Of a stretch of 64,000 nucleotides of DNA, positions 32,038-44,048 are shown one piece after another. The position numbers and the translations under genes were made by a program. Source of the DNA: Adiantum capillus-veneris (taxonomy: Eukaryota; Streptophyta; Polypodiopsida; Polypodiales; Pteridaceae). The stretch covers positions 99,949,842-100,013,841 of the forward strand of contig CM043953.1 of the NCBI GenBank assembly GCA_014529385.2, written 5' to 3'. Each line of letters opens with the position of its first letter. The stretch's first letter is position 1. A model generated the notes under the pieces. The model had not been told where the DNA came from. It made no database searches and saw only the letters and a program-made list of their open reading frames with translations.

Positions 32038-33149
32038 ATGGCCGAACCACAAGATGGCGACGACAATATTTTACCCGAGAACCTGATAGCAGTTTTCAAA
32101 AAGGAGATGACAACAATTTCATCAAGCCTCGCATCGATTCACACTCGCTTGGATCAGATGCAAATGCAAACCCCTTCTCGGAGTCAACCAACAACTTCAT
32201 GGACAATACATGCATCTTCTTCCGACGCTTCAGTGGTCGACCAGAAAGAACCACTCAAACATAAGCCTTCAGAACTAAAATTTTCTCACCCACAGCATGG
32301 TTTCTCAGAGACAACTAGACGCGAAGTACCTTCGTGCGAGCAGCAACAGTCTCAGCATGAATATTCTTGGAAATGTTACAGTACTAAGCAACCAACTTCT
32401 TATTGGAATCATCAGCAACAAAAGTAGCAATATGAAGCTTCCAACAGATCATCAACAATATCAAGATGGGCTTACTTAGTGGCACATATATCCGACCCTA
32501 CTCGAGTACTCGGTTGTGAATGCCGTGACGTTGGACAAGTTCCCCCTCGCGAGCCATGCCCTACATTTAAGTCTTCTTATCTGATGGTAATAAAGTTGAA
32601 GATTTATTGATCCTTTCCTTGTGCAAGAGGATTCTGCAGAGGTCTAAGAGGAAACATCTCCCTCAATCTCCCCCTTCCTAACTGGAAGCCTTAATACCCG
32701 CTGAAACAGCTGAAGATTCAGAAGATTCAGGTTCTTGTGTGACAACAGACAAGCACATAAACCCTTCTATGGCCATGATCCAGGCAGAAAAAGTCGCCTC
32801 ATCACCGCCCTTGCAGAATACAGTCTTTGTTTTTGAACAGATACCAAATGCAGTGGTGAATGATAATTTTTCAAACTTGAAGACTCCAATCCTTGTCTTC
32901 AATGGTGCAAAGGATAAAGCAGATAGAGACTATTGCAGCACGACTTCAGTCGCTACAATTGAATCGTTGGATACAATTTGTTCCAGTGATAAACCTTTAC
33001 AGATGGATATACCTCCAAACACTACTCTGTCTCAGTCTACGACATCCCTTCAGGAGGATTTTACTGTTCCAGACAAACCAATGGAATACCGTATAGATTT
33101 TCAACCAATGGTCATCACTCAACAGAAAACTCAAGTCAGTTTCCAATAA
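32038..33149 (+). pseudogene. gag-like remnant inside C
   Basis: MAEPQDGDDNILPENLIAVF followed by a short coil (MTTISSSLASIHTRLDQMQM) and a Gln/Ser-rich tail (32038-32427) resembles the N-terminus of a gag. After breaks, 32739-33149 is open for 136 codons with no recognised domain. It could be gag-derived or captured sequence; no zinc knuckle or capsid motif is visible. Confidence 0.4.
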
Positions 33150-33401
33150 TTCCACTCGAAGCAGATATAGATTCAATCTTTTCTTCGACAAAGCTCGAAG
33201 ATACAAAAGACTTTGACAAAGGCACTTATCAAGTTGCAGATATGATTAGTTTTCAGTTTGGCAAAATAGTCATGGTCAATAACAGTGCCATGACGTGGGA
33301 CTTAACAGAAAGAGCTTTTGATGCAGAAGCACAACAACAATACATTTCTTTCTCCCGGAGTTTCTACAACTACCCTGGGTTTTATTTAAAGAGGGAGGGA
33401 A

Positions 33402-33833
33402 TGTCACGATTGTGACTATGTTAACAGCAATACATCTACTCCTAGTTGCAGATATGCGAAGTGCCATGCCAAGCAAAACCCCTGCGCTTGGATGGTCACG
33501 ATCCTTCGCTCAAGAGACGTGCCTCTTCGCCAAAAGCCACACTCGTTCGACGACTGGTCACACCCCTTTGCTCTATGGGTGCGACTCTTCACCCAATGGT
33601 TGCAGCTCTTCCCCGAAAGGATGTGTCTTTTCGCCTGAAGTAATGTCTCTTCACAAAGAGACATGCCTCTTCACTGATGACTATTCAATTCCTATGAAAG
33701 GAACCCTTGTATCACACTTTCAATCAATCAAACACAGAGTCTTCTAAGTCTGGCTGTTCTAAGTTCAGAGTCTTCTAAGTCTTAATCATGAGTTTAAGTA
33801 CTTAATTAAGGATTAGCACCTAGAATCCTTACA
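33402..33833 (+). repeat. 3' LTR of C
   Basis: Partner of 30423-30855. Its last ~60 bp differ from the 5' LTR by a local rearrangement in which 'agtcttctaagtct' is repeated. Confidence 0.9.
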
Positions 33834-34076
33834 ACAATGGTGTAGAAAGGCCCAGGGCGTCAGAGTCGAAGGAAAGCCTCACGGCGCTCCCGCATGCGGT
33901 CGGAGCTGCCCTGTAGTCCCTCAAGCTGTCCTCTGAGAGTATGGATCAGCTCTAGCCAAAAGTCACGAACAGTCTCTGCTGGTGGCACAAAGCGAGCCTC
34001 AAAAATGCGGAAACAGCGGGCCCGCCAGATGAACCAAAGTGTGAGGCCACTGATGAGCTCCCAACACTCCTCTCTC

Positions 34077-37000
34077 TCACTGCACCACTCCTGTGGAGTA
34101 AGCTCTGTAGCAGGTTGGAGTGTAGGTCGCCCCCCCCTGTATCACTATCATCCTGCTGGTGGAAGATAGCTCAAACTGAAGTGCCAGGCCCGTGAGAGTG
34201 GACCAAGCCGCTGCCCCCCAAGTGTACTTTCTAGCCGTGGAGAGAGTAGGCATCAGCCGAAGAACTCGTAGCCACACCTGCTGGGCCGAGGGACAGTCCC
34301 AAAGACAATGACGCTGACTCTCCTCCAACTGATCACAGGCTGCACATGCGGCGGAGAGACCACTATGCACAAGCCAGCTCCCTACTGCTGTAGCTCTGTG
34401 TGCAACCAGCCACTGAAACAAAGTGACGCACCTCGGCTGTCTGGAGTCCCACAGCCTTTGCCAAAAGGCTGCCAAGAACTCGACTGTGAGGCCCTCCTCC
34501 TGCCAATGACGTGCTGCAGCGGGGCGGGCCTCTCTTTGTGGTGCAAGTATATGACGTCCAAACCGAACAGTGTACTGAAAGAAGGGGACTCCTGGGTGGT
34601 CTGCAGAAGAGAAGGGGTCCCTCCATAGCCACTCACCAGGATTCCACTGTACTCGTGCGAGTGGACAACACTCCCAAGCCCATAGCCTCCAGTGTCCAGT
34701 CTCAAGAGCTGCTGGGTCAGGGTCTATGACGCAAGTCCTCCCATAAATGCCCACAACTCGGATCCTCTAGAAACAACACTCTGCTACCTGCGGGGCCTCT
34801 ACTGCAACTCGCTGTAATCGTCCCCCACCCTGAAGCTCGAAGAACAGGGCTAGGACAGTCTCTGAGCAGGCCCTGACTGAAATGAGAACCTCCAGTCGTG
34901 TGAAGTGTCCCATCCACCGGGGTGCTACTGGCTCGAGAGGCGTGAGCCACTCAGCTGGAACTGACCCTGAGATGTCCTGACACATGCTCTGCACCCCTCT
35001 CATGTCTGGCAGCTGGAAACCCTGCACCTCCTCTAACAGACCTGCGAACTCTAGCCAGTCACCTAGAGAGCGCGCTGGACCTGCTGCCATGGGACCCCAG
35101 GAAACATGAGGCCGACTACCAACCAAGTGGCCTCTCTGAGTGCTAACCATGGGGTTCCAGACGAGGGGCTGTCGTAGGCGCTCCTCCGTGGACATTGGCT
35201 GTCGCTGCTCCAGGCCACGTCGTAAGAGCTCCCAAGAACGAAGCAAACTCACAGCGAAGCGGTCCTCCAATCTCCTGCTCAAACCAACTCGGCGCATCTC
35301 TGTAAAGATCCATTCGGTCGAAGGTTGCCAAGGGCCTCCTGACTGAGGCACCCTAGCACGAAGCCTCTGCAACAAGAACTCCTTCCAGGGCTCCTCACCT
35401 GGGAGAAGTCCTCTGACTATGAACTTCCCAAGAAGGGCTCTGCTGTGTTGTGCTGGACCAATGATCCCAAGCCCTCCCTGAGAACAAGGAAGCGTGATGA
35501 CCGACCAAGCCACCTTGGCTCGGGCCATCTGATTATCACGTCCTGACCAAAGGAAGTTCCTGACCAGCCTCTCTACCTGGCTAATACAAGAACTCCAGAA
35601 GATCCAGTAGGAAGTGATGTACCACATAGTCGCCAACAGCACCTGGTGGCAACAACTACTCTACCAGCCAGTGAAAGTCGTGCTGAGCTCCAATGTAACA
35701 GCTTTCTCCTAATGGACAGGAGAAGAGGAGCAATCTGCTCCTCGGGAGACAAGTCCAAACCAACCTGACAACCCAAGTACCGAAGTGTAGTCCCTGGGGG
35801 AATCCACCTGAAACCCTCTCCTGGCATCCAATCTGGCACAGGAGCACTACCAACCGAGAAAGCCACTGTCTTTCTCCAGTTGATCAGTGCGCCCGATGCA
35901 CAACAGAAGGTCTCCAAAGCCTGCTCACATCTGTGAAGATTGGCCTCCTGGCCATCTAAGTACAAGGCTGAGTCATCGGCAAACTCAACGTCCAGTAGCT
36001 CATCTCCCCGAATAGGGAGTGCTAAGCCCCGAAGACCAACCTACTGTGACACCAAAAATCTGCTCATCGCCTCCGCATAGAATAGAAAGAGTAAGGGGGC
36101 AAGAGGACAACCCTGTCTGACCAAGCGTGTGAGCATGAAGCGCTCACCTCTCCCTCCTGCCAAAAGCACCTGACTGTGAGCCTGTCTGTACAAAGCTGAC
36201 ACCCCTCTGATCCAAGCATCTGAGAAGCCCATCCTACGGAGAGTGCCCTCTAGAAAGTCCCAGTCAACTCGGTCGTATGCCTTCTCAAAATCGAGAAGAA
36301 GAATTACTAGGTCCTCACCACGGAGCCGTGCCAGGGCAGAAGCCTCCCAGAAAGTAAAGATGTTGTCAAGGATACTTCGTTCCTTGACAAAACCTGTCTG
36401 AGTCCCATGTATAAGGCTCTCTAAAAGTGGCTGAATCCTCAAACTCAGAGCCTTGGCAAGAATTTTGTAGGCTGAGTTGAGGATGGTGATAGGGCGCCAC
36501 TGTCGAATCTCATCCAAGGAGCCAATCTCCTTGGGAATGAGGTAGATCATGCCCTCACTTATGCTGTCAGGCATCACTCCTTTGTGCAAAATGTATTGAA
36601 AAGCACTACAAAGATCTGGGCCAAGCAGGTCCTAGTACTCCAAGAAAAAGCTGGGAGTCAACCCATCCTCACCTGGACAACTACCACGAGGGAGGGCCCT
36701 AAGAGCCGTGTGCAGCTTCTCAAGCTGAAGAGGCATCTCTAGCCTCTGTCGCATCTCCTCTGTCACAAGACAAGTTATCTGTGCCCAAACCTACTCCCTG
36801 CATGCATCTTGCCTCTCTGACTGAGGCTCAGCCGACAGTAACTCACGGTAAAAGTCAGTAGCAACTGCACGCATATCCTCGGGCTCACAAGCAACTGACC
36901 CATCGGGCCTCCTCAACTGAATGACCTTGGCATGCGAGTGCCGAGGTCCCACTGTCTCAAAAAAAGCACCTGTCACTCTGTCACCCACCCGAGTCCAGTG

Positions 37001-38122
37001 AGATGCCTGTCGGTGAAAGGAAAACTCATGACGCCTCTCCTCTGTGCTAGCAAGCTCCTGTCGAGCCTGCTGTAACTGCTCCTCCAACCATGGACTGTCT
37101 AGATGCTGCTCCTGCATCCTCTGTAGTGAAGCAATGCCTCGTCTGAGACGCTGCTCCGCCTCTCTCGCTGCAGCCCGGCGAGCCAGAGAGTCCTGAAGAA
37201 AAAAGTGGCTAAGCTGAGCTAGGCCTGAGGCCACTGTGTCTGCACGTGAGACCTGGCTGTCCATGCACTCTGTCCAGAGAGCCTCAACCCTTTCTTTGAG
37301 TGTTGAGTCCAACAAGACCCTCTCTGGGATGCGAAGCATCGTGCTCCCCCTCCTCTGTCTGTCTGCCACCGAGAGGATCACTGGTGCATGGTCCGAGAAG
37401 GATGTCCCTGCCAGGATGCCCACTGATCCCCCCAAGTCACTGAAGTGGTCACTAGTGTAGAAGCGATCTATCCGCGATAGATTCACTCCTCCCACTCTGC
37501 AGTCCGATCTAGAGAAGGCAAGACTGTCTTGGGACCTCACAAAACCAGAGTGCTGCCATGTGTGCGAGACCCTCGAAGTCATACACAACCTCTCCCAAGC
37601 TTCCAACTTGACTCCATGCACAGTAGCATGGCTGCCCCCAATCTTGTCAGAAGGGTCCTCCAACATGTTGAAGTCCCCTTCTATACACCAATGATCGGCC
37701 TGCGGCAAAGACTCAACAATCTGTGACCAAAACTCTGCACGAGCACTCGCCACATTGGGCGCATAGATGTTCAGGAAGCCCACAAGGCCACTCTAAACGT
37801 GCATAGTAATCCACTGAGCCTTGCCTGGCACAATAATCCCTCTGCCCACAATGGCCTGCTGCAATGAGTCCGCAATAGTTATACATACCCCACCCTGGAT
37901 GCCTCCAGGTCCAAAAGTAGTTGACCAAAAGGTATCATATCGTCCACGCAAAATCTGACCACATCGCCGAATGTGGCTCTCACACAGATGGTGCTCCTGA
38001 AGCATAAGGAGATCAATCTCTCCTCCCACAAGGCAACGCTAAAGCTCCTGACGCAATCGGCCCCGCTGTCGCTGAAACTAGGGCCCACCTAGTCCCTGCA
38101 CGTTCCATGAGACGATCCTCAT
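34077..38122 (-). pseudogene. ORF2 of LINE B: endonuclease, reverse transcriptase, zf-RVT
   Basis: It starts at ATG 38122 (MRIVSWNVQGLGGP) with a TAG 14 codons in. The APE-type endonuclease follows (LLMLQEHHL, WCIEGDFNMLEDPSDK, SRIDRFYTSDHF, SFSDHAPVIL; 36791-38029, broken at about 37790). The RT has IYLIPKEIGSLDEIRQWRPI, LLLDFEKAYDRVDWDFLEGT and VRQGCPLAPLLFLF at 36041-36589, then FADDSALYLDG at about 35970. A zf-RVT domain (CAACDQLEESQRHCLWDC) lies at 34077-34754. Stops and shifts occur at about 36790, 36040 and 34760. The core catalytic residues are still present. Confidence 0.88.
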
Positions 38123-38796
38123 GGGGAGCGAGAGAGAACAGATGCTGCCGCAGCAGCAAGATGGGCTATCTTCGAGGCAGGCTTGGATGGGGAGTAATCC
38201 GCATCCGAGCGTCCTCTAGATAGGCGTGACTGCAGTGAGTGCCTAGCCCAAGCCCAAGCCCAAGCAGAGCGAGCCGTGCGTAAAGCAACCTCCTCTGTCC
38301 TGGAGTCCTCATGAATGTATACATAGCAAGGCAAACACTGCGTATCAGCAAAGAAGTACACCACAATGTGCCTACATCCTGCTTAGTCTGGGGGTGTCAC
38401 CGCAAACTTGGCCAATGGCCACAAAGTCTGCAGCATATCTGTAACTCCAAGTTCTCCCACGTGGTGAGAGAACTCTAAGACCTGTGTATGCAACCATCCC
38501 ACCACTGAGTCGAGGGACCACTGTCTCGGCCCTACCACAAAGGGGGAAGGAGAAACCAACTGCTGAGTCCAAGCCCTCTTTCTCCCTAGTGGCGAGGAAC
38601 AAAACATGGACCCTGAAGCAGGCTACCTCATGGTCTGCTGCGGAATCGCCGAGAAAACGAGTGAACCCGTAGTCAAAGAAGTCCCAGCGGCGTCAGATGT
38701 CAATGCTTGTCAGTCCACGAGGGATAGTTGCAAGGGAGGATGTCTGAATCTGCAAAGGGGGCCGCAAGAAGGGTTGACCCTCTCTCGCTAGGCGAC

Positions 38797-40031
38797 TCAT
38801 GGCAAAGGCGTTGCCAAGAGATCTCCTAGCCACCAGAGAGGGACCAGTCTCCTGAGTAGACTGTGAAACTGGAGCAGGAGGGGGGGGGGGGGGGGAAGGA
38901 GCTGGGGGTAGCGGAGGAGAAGAGGGGCAGGATGGGGCGACAGAGATAGAGGGGCGAGGCAGAGAGGTGACAGGAGCAAAAGGCGGGGAGGATGAGGAAG
39001 AGGGGGGGGAAGTCGGGGGGGGGGGGAGGCTGTGGAAGGTGAAGCGGAGGTGGGGGCTGGCGCAGGGATCTCCTTTTGCTCAAGAGGACCAAAGCGGTTC
39101 CCCGTGGGAACCCACTGTTGCTGAGTAGGCACCCGAGGGCCACTCTGAGTGCCAGGCTGACGCTGTGGCCCCTGGCGTCGTCAGCCACGGGCCTGCTGCC
39201 ACCCCTCCTCGGCTGGAGCCCCAGGCTCGGAGGGTGGCTCTGCATCTGTGCGCTGTGCCGCTAGCTGTGGTTGCGGGCCAGCCCTGGCAGGCTAGGGCTG
39301 AGGCTGTGGTGCAGGTCGCGGCCTCCTCCGTGGACAGGCCTTCGCTAGATGGCCTATCTGTCGGCAAATGAAGCACTAGTTCATGAGGCCCGAGTACTTC
39401 ACACTTTGTCTAAACCAACCCCCACTCACCCGAGGCAGAAGGATAACCTTCGGGAGCGTGTGGGTATCTCTGACCAAAACTCGAACTGAGGGGATGCCTG
39501 CCGCCTTGGCAGCTACTGATGCTGCCGTACGAGGTGTCTCCAGGACAGTCCCAATGGCGGAGCCAATCCTAGAAAGAAGTGGTAAGTACTCCCTCCGTAA
39601 ACCCGGAAAGCAGACTGAGATGGGGATGTCTGCCTCCTCTACTAGAACATCCGAAGCCGGGTCAAACCATGTCGCCACTGTCGAAAGTGGGCGCGTGATG
39701 CTCGGATGGCCAGTGGACTCATAGCTATGACCTTGGACGCCATCTCAGAGGTCTCAAACTCGATCTGATAGTAACCCCGTCCGAGAATCTGGACATCCAA
39801 GATCTTGCCCACCTCTACGAGAAGGCGGGCCTGGAGAAGGTCTCGCAGCTCTCCTCTGCTAGGTCGGGTGCCAAGAATCTTGCAGATGACCGAAGTCGCC
39901 TGCAAACGCTCTACCTCTGCGGCAAGGCTCGCTTGCTCTCTCGGGGAGAGAGCAAGTCGAATGGTGGGCTCAGCGGGGTCGGGCGAGGGGGCTTCTGACG
40001 AGTCCCTCTGTGGCGAAGCTGCAGCCTCCAT
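38797..40031 (-). pseudogene. ORF1 of LINE B: DUF4283-like and CCHC
   Basis: MEAAASPQRDSSEAPSPDPA at ATG 40031 leads to a DUF4283-like nucleic-acid-binding region (SVICKILGTRPSRGELRDLL, QILGRGYYQIEFETSEMASK, SRAHFRQWRHG). The frame shifts at about 39650-39680 to WFDPASDVLVEEADIPISVC. A knuckle CFICRQIGHLAKAC follows at about 39320-39375 after a stop. A long Pro/Ser-rich tail with G/C homopolymers (38880-38895, 39010-39027) ends the ORF. It would coat LINE RNA. Broken by stops and shifts. Confidence 0.78.
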
Positions 40032-40401
40032 CTGTGTCTACTGCTGTGGCGTGAGAAGAAGGCGACGGGAAGATGCTGCAATGAGGCGCACAAAACAGTC
40101 CCAATGACTGACGCAGTGCTGGAGGGCCGAATTGCAAGTAGCTCACTAGGCGGAGAAAAACCACAGCGGGCAACGGCCGGGGGGGGGGGGGGGGCTAAAG
40201 TGATAGCGCGGCAGCAGCGTGTGGGAATGGCGGGGGCGGCAGTGGCGGGCATTCAGCGCGGGCGGGCGGGCAGGGGGCAGGAGGCAACGTGGGGGGGGGG
40301 GGGGGGGCGATGGCACAGCGAGGGGGCAGCAGCAACGAGCGCCAGCTTGTACATTGCCAGCTTTTGGACCAAATGCTTTTGAAACTTGAAGCTTTTGAAT
40401 T
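40032..40401 (-). other. 5' UTR of LINE B
   Basis: GC-rich, with G-runs at 40180-40194 and 40290-40307 (C-runs in the LINE's sense). The outermost ~70 bp (about 40330-40400) are AT-richer and resemble part of the J-type LTR (ccagcttttggaccaaatgc at 40358 versus cttttggaccagatgctttt in J2's LTR at about 17678). Confidence 0.6.
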
Positions 40402-40684
40402 AAGACTCTGTCTTTTGATAAGTACATGACAGCTTTCAAGGAAGCGCTCACCTTCTGTAAGGTGGATCCCACGCACGACGGGCAGCGCTTGAGGGGCGGG
40501 GGGGGGGGGGGGGCGATGGCACAGCGAGGGGGCAGCAGCAGCGAGCGCCAGCTTGTACACTGCCAGCTTTTGGACCAAATGCTTTTGGAACTTGAAGCTT
40601 TTGAATTAAGACTCTATCTTTTGATAAGTACATGACAGTTTTCAAGGAAGCGCTCACCTTCTATAAGGTGGATCCCACGCACGC
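40290..40684. repeat. 206-bp-period tandem duplication over LINE 5' end and target site
   Basis: The stretch from the G-run through 'cgatggcacagcgagggggc', the LTR-like segment, the LINE target duplication and about 60 bp of A's gag occurs twice (anchor bases 40308 and 40514; target copy at 40402 and 40608). The copies differ at about six positions. The duplication therefore postdates LINE B. Confidence 0.88.
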
Positions 40685-41734
40685 TGTGTATATGTGACTA
40701 CATGAGGATTACTGTTGGGCCTTAATCAAAGACAAAGCCCCGATTGACGTCGAGGATGCAGTGGCAAAGGCCAAGACGTTCCATTTGACAAATGGAGCGA
40801 ATTATGAGAAGAAAAGAAGTTCAGACCACCAATCCGGCGAGGGCACTTCGAGGAAGCGACTTCAATTCAAGCAAAGGTCCAAATCACCGTCGAGGTCTTC
40901 TCAGGAGAAGAAGAAAGCCAGGAACGCTGTGGTCATTGATGCAGTGAAGAAGGGGGCTTGCTTCGGGTGTGGGCAGACAGGCCACCAAATCAAAGACTGC
41001 CCCAAGAAGAAGACCAAGAAACCGCAGGGTTGTCCTTCGGTTCAAATTTGGATCTCAGGTAACCTTGATGTTATTCAAGTTGAAATCCATCACTTAGCGC
41101 ACAATTCATACACTAATTGTACTTTTAGCACCAAAGTGTTTGATAAGCACGATCTTCTCCGTTTTCCCAGGAAGATCAATGGTCATGACGTGACCATACT
41201 CCTTGATAATGGAAGCTCACACAATTTTGTGGATGCAAAATTGGTGCAGTTCTTCGCTTGTAGACGCGAGACAGTGACCATGAGTATTGCGTGAAGATGG
41301 CTCGTGGCGAGGATATGGATGTATGGAATCAGATGGTTACTGATTTGTTGCTCGAGCTAGCTGATTACAAAGAGAACCTGGATTTCCACATCATGCACCT
41401 AGACAAAGCAAATGCTATTTTAGGAATTCCATGGTTTTATGATAAACAGGACACATTGTATATGGACTATGTACATCACTCTCTTGTTTTGTTAAACAGG
41501 ACATGCCTCGTGTATCTGTTTCACTTTGTAATCAGATTTTTGTAAATAATGATTTGCAATACCAATTGTTACTGCTTTGCAAAGGTTTAAAGATACAAAG
41601 CCTTCTAATGTTGACTTTTATCAGTGTGTACCATTTGCTTGGTTTGATTCATTAGTGCTTGGTACTTGTGTCATTGAATTTGTAGAAAAGTTTCATATTC
41701 TTCTTTTGAATTTCGGGATTTCGACGAATCCAAC
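40620..41734 (+). pseudogene. gag C-terminus, zinc knuckle and protease of A
   Basis: It resumes gag (FDKYMTVFKEALTFYKVDPT). At 40761-41294 a basic region and knuckle CFGCGQTGHQIKDC are followed by the protease active site ILLDNGSSHNFVDAKLVQFF, where DNG replaces DSG/DTG. 41291-41545 gives the C-terminal half (NLDFHIMHLDKANAILGIPW). The remaining linker ends STNPT at 41734, where solo LTR D interrupts; the linker/RT frame resumes at 46203. Confidence 0.8.
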
Positions 41735-42218
41735 TGTCACAAGGCGGGCACCACGTGCCAATAGAAAAGAACAGACTGAACAGACTTTTAGCACTTCAAT
41801 AACAATTGAACTGAAAGAGAGAGACGACACGCGACACGAAGTGGCGGAATTCCACCCCAGAGAGTATTGGCCCCAAACCTTGGCGCCCCTTTCGGTATTT
41901 CTTTATATTGCATCATCAAAGTACAAGCCGGTACTCCAGACTGTGCACCTTCTCCAGGAAGCATGCCAGAGAATGAGCCCTAGCCTCATATTTAAAGGCC
42001 CTTGGCCTAAAAAGCAGTTTACATGAAAAGCTTTCAAAATCAAAAGCTTTAGGTCCAAAAAGCAGTTTACATGAAAAGTTTTCAAACTCTGGCCAAAAAG
42101 CAATGTCAAAAGCTGCCAACGTAAATCACGGAAATCCGTACAGCCTACCACGTCATCATGCCAGCGCAATTTTTGGAAATCAGCCACGCTGTTGCAGTTT
42201 TAGGGTTAGGTTCTAGAA

Positions 42219-42409
42219 TGTTGGGGTTAAGGCCTATGTGCCTTGACCGGTCGCCCAGGTCATGGGCGCCCGCCCACTGTTACCCTATACTTATAGTGAG
42301 TATATTGTATAGGGGGAGCTGCCACTTCACAGTCTCCCCACCCACATCGTGTGTGTCTCCTTCTCTCTCTCTCTCACTCTCCGTCTGTGGTGCTCCCCGA
42401 TCCCCTTCA
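42219..42409 (+). repeat. 5' LTR of E
   Basis: 191 bp, with an inverted repeat CCTATAC ... GTATAGG at about 42282-42311 and a (CT)-rich stretch near the end. It is identical to the 3' LTR as far as I can see. Confidence 0.93.
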
Positions 42410-42411
42410 AT

Positions 42412-42423
42412 TGGTATCAGAGC
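42412..42423 (+). other. Primer-binding site of E (tRNA-Met)
   Basis: TGGTATCAGAGC two bases inside the 5' LTR, the usual position in Ty1/copia elements. Confidence 0.9.
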
Positions 42424-44048
42424 TATGGTGACCGCGGAGAGCACGACGGCTTTGAGAGATTCGAGGCGATAGCTCGCTCGCTCTCGACGGTAGAGAGATT
42501 AAGAAAGCTTGGAAGCTTTGTGAGAATGCAATGGGAGCTTGTGAGCTCAGTTGAGAGTGATGTATGCTCTTGTGGAAGCTCAGAAAGGAGTGTGGAAGAT
42601 TGTGTGTAAGGTGCTGCCCTAAAACTGTGTGTGCAGCAGCACTGTTTTCAGATTCGTTTTTCTCCTTGTAGAATGCAGATCTGAGAATTCTGTCCGCGTG
42701 GCCCATCCGTTTCGACGTGGTCTACAACTTTGCAGAAGAAACTTTTTGCAAATTCCTCACCATTTTGCTGATATTCAGCTCAGACTGACTGTATACAGAA
42801 ATTCCAGATTTTCTGTTGCCGCATTGTGTGCGAGTTTGATGCACTTTTGGAAGCACGGGAGATGCTTGATGTTGAGTGCATAAATTCTGAGCTGAAGATG
42901 CAATTGCAGCTTGTGTTAAGCTTGTGGTTTGAGGGTTTTTTGGTAGACTTGGGCAACGAAGTACGGAGGCATTTACACACCACCGAAGTGGTCTCTTGAG
43001 AGACGCAGGTTTTTGGAGCACACAGGTGGAGCTTCTTTCACTGGTTTTCACAGGATACTTTGGCAGCGATTTTGTGCTTGGATTCATGGTCTTTGCGAAT
43101 GGTTTGCATATGGTTATGGCGCATGGTTGATGCCCATTATATATGCATTTTGGCGAGCACTTTCAAGTGCCTGTGAGCTCTCTTGAGAGCATTGTTTTCG
43201 CATTGATCAAGTTTTCGGATTGCAAATCTTTTGGCGCTTGCTTATGCGCGGTCACTCCGTTGATGTACGTTGAGTGCGGATTGCCATTGTATGTGAAAAT
43301 GTGGAGCCATTTTAGCATTTCTACTCATTGGCATTGAGTAGTGTTATGGTTTATGGTAGAGATTGTACTTGAGTTTTTTGCTCAGTTTTCAGGGAAAATT
43401 TTGTCGGATTTTTCCCAGATTCTCGCCATAGTTTGTGATTGAGTGTTTACTCTCACTTTGACAGGTTTTGTCAGTTTGGACACAGTTTTGTGTTTTTGTA
43501 TCCACTCTCACAAGAGTGAGGAGTTGTGTATCTTTCTTTGCTTGAGACAGTGGTTTGCTCTCAGGTGGGAGAGTCTTGTGATCTCGAGCATTGTTTGCCA
43601 TAGTTTTGCAGAGCTTATGCATGTATGTTGAGTGTAGTTTGATGCGCATTGATTGCTCATTGTATTGAGCTTGCAGGACAATGGTTATTTTGTGTTGATA
43701 GCCATTGTGCGTCGAAACTCTGGCGAAATTTTCCCAAGAGTTTTATGCGTATCATTTATGTGATCTAGGTAGAGATTGCGGGTTGCACTCAGCATTTGCG
43801 TGCGGTGTTCTCTGCAGGTGGGAGATTTGTGTGTGTGTATGCATCGATACCGCACAGTGTGGGCTTGGTGATTAGCTCACAGATTGCAGTGTGATACTAG
43901 AGCAGGCGAGGCTTGTATTGACATTGCGGGAGCTCTATTTTGGAGTGTGTCTCACAGGTTTTACATTGTGTTTCTGGCCATATTTGTAGACAGTTTCAAG
44001 GTGTTGTTGGTGAGGTGGTTTTGCTTTCTAGTTTGCTACATTGTGCTC
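42424..44048 (+). other. Long leader of E
   Basis: 1.6 kb without a long sense ORF, rich in G and T, with several short upstream ATGs. Very long for a 3.8-kb element; it may contain packaging or translation-control signals, but nothing specific is recognisable. Confidence 0.6.

Larger units (their letters stand above)
30423..33833 (+). mobile_element. Non-autonomous LTR retrotransposon C
   Basis: LTRs 30423-30855 (433 bp) and 33402-33833 (432 bp), TGTCACGATTG ... CCTTACA, flanked by a perfect ACAAT duplication (30418-30422, 33834-33838). The primer site TGGTATCAGAGC is at 30857-30868, and the polypurine tract aaagagggaggga is just left of the 3' LTR. The internal 2.5 kb has no RT, integrase or protease, only short degraded frames. 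I count about ten substitutions plus a small rearranged end segment between the LTRs. Confidence 0.9.
30207..40401 (-). mobile_element. L1-like LINE B, near full length, inserted in gag of A and split by element C
   Basis: The 3' poly-A tail is seen as poly-T at 30210-30220. A target duplication of about 15 bp (aagactc[c/t]gtctttt) lies at 30199-30213 and 40402-40416. On the - strand: GC-rich 5' end with G-runs, ORF1 (DUF4283-like plus CCHC), ORF2 (endonuclease, RT, zf-RVT), 3' UTR. Without C it is about 6.8 kb. The domain set is that of plant L1-clade LINEs. Confidence 0.88.

Noticed and set aside
42412-42423. tRNA gene fragments at TGGTATCAGAGC sites
   Set aside because: Only 12-nt primer complements next to LTRs; no cloverleaf is present.
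42722-43087. 121-codon - strand open frame in the leader of E
   Set aside because: No recognisable domain and antisense to the element; chance frame.
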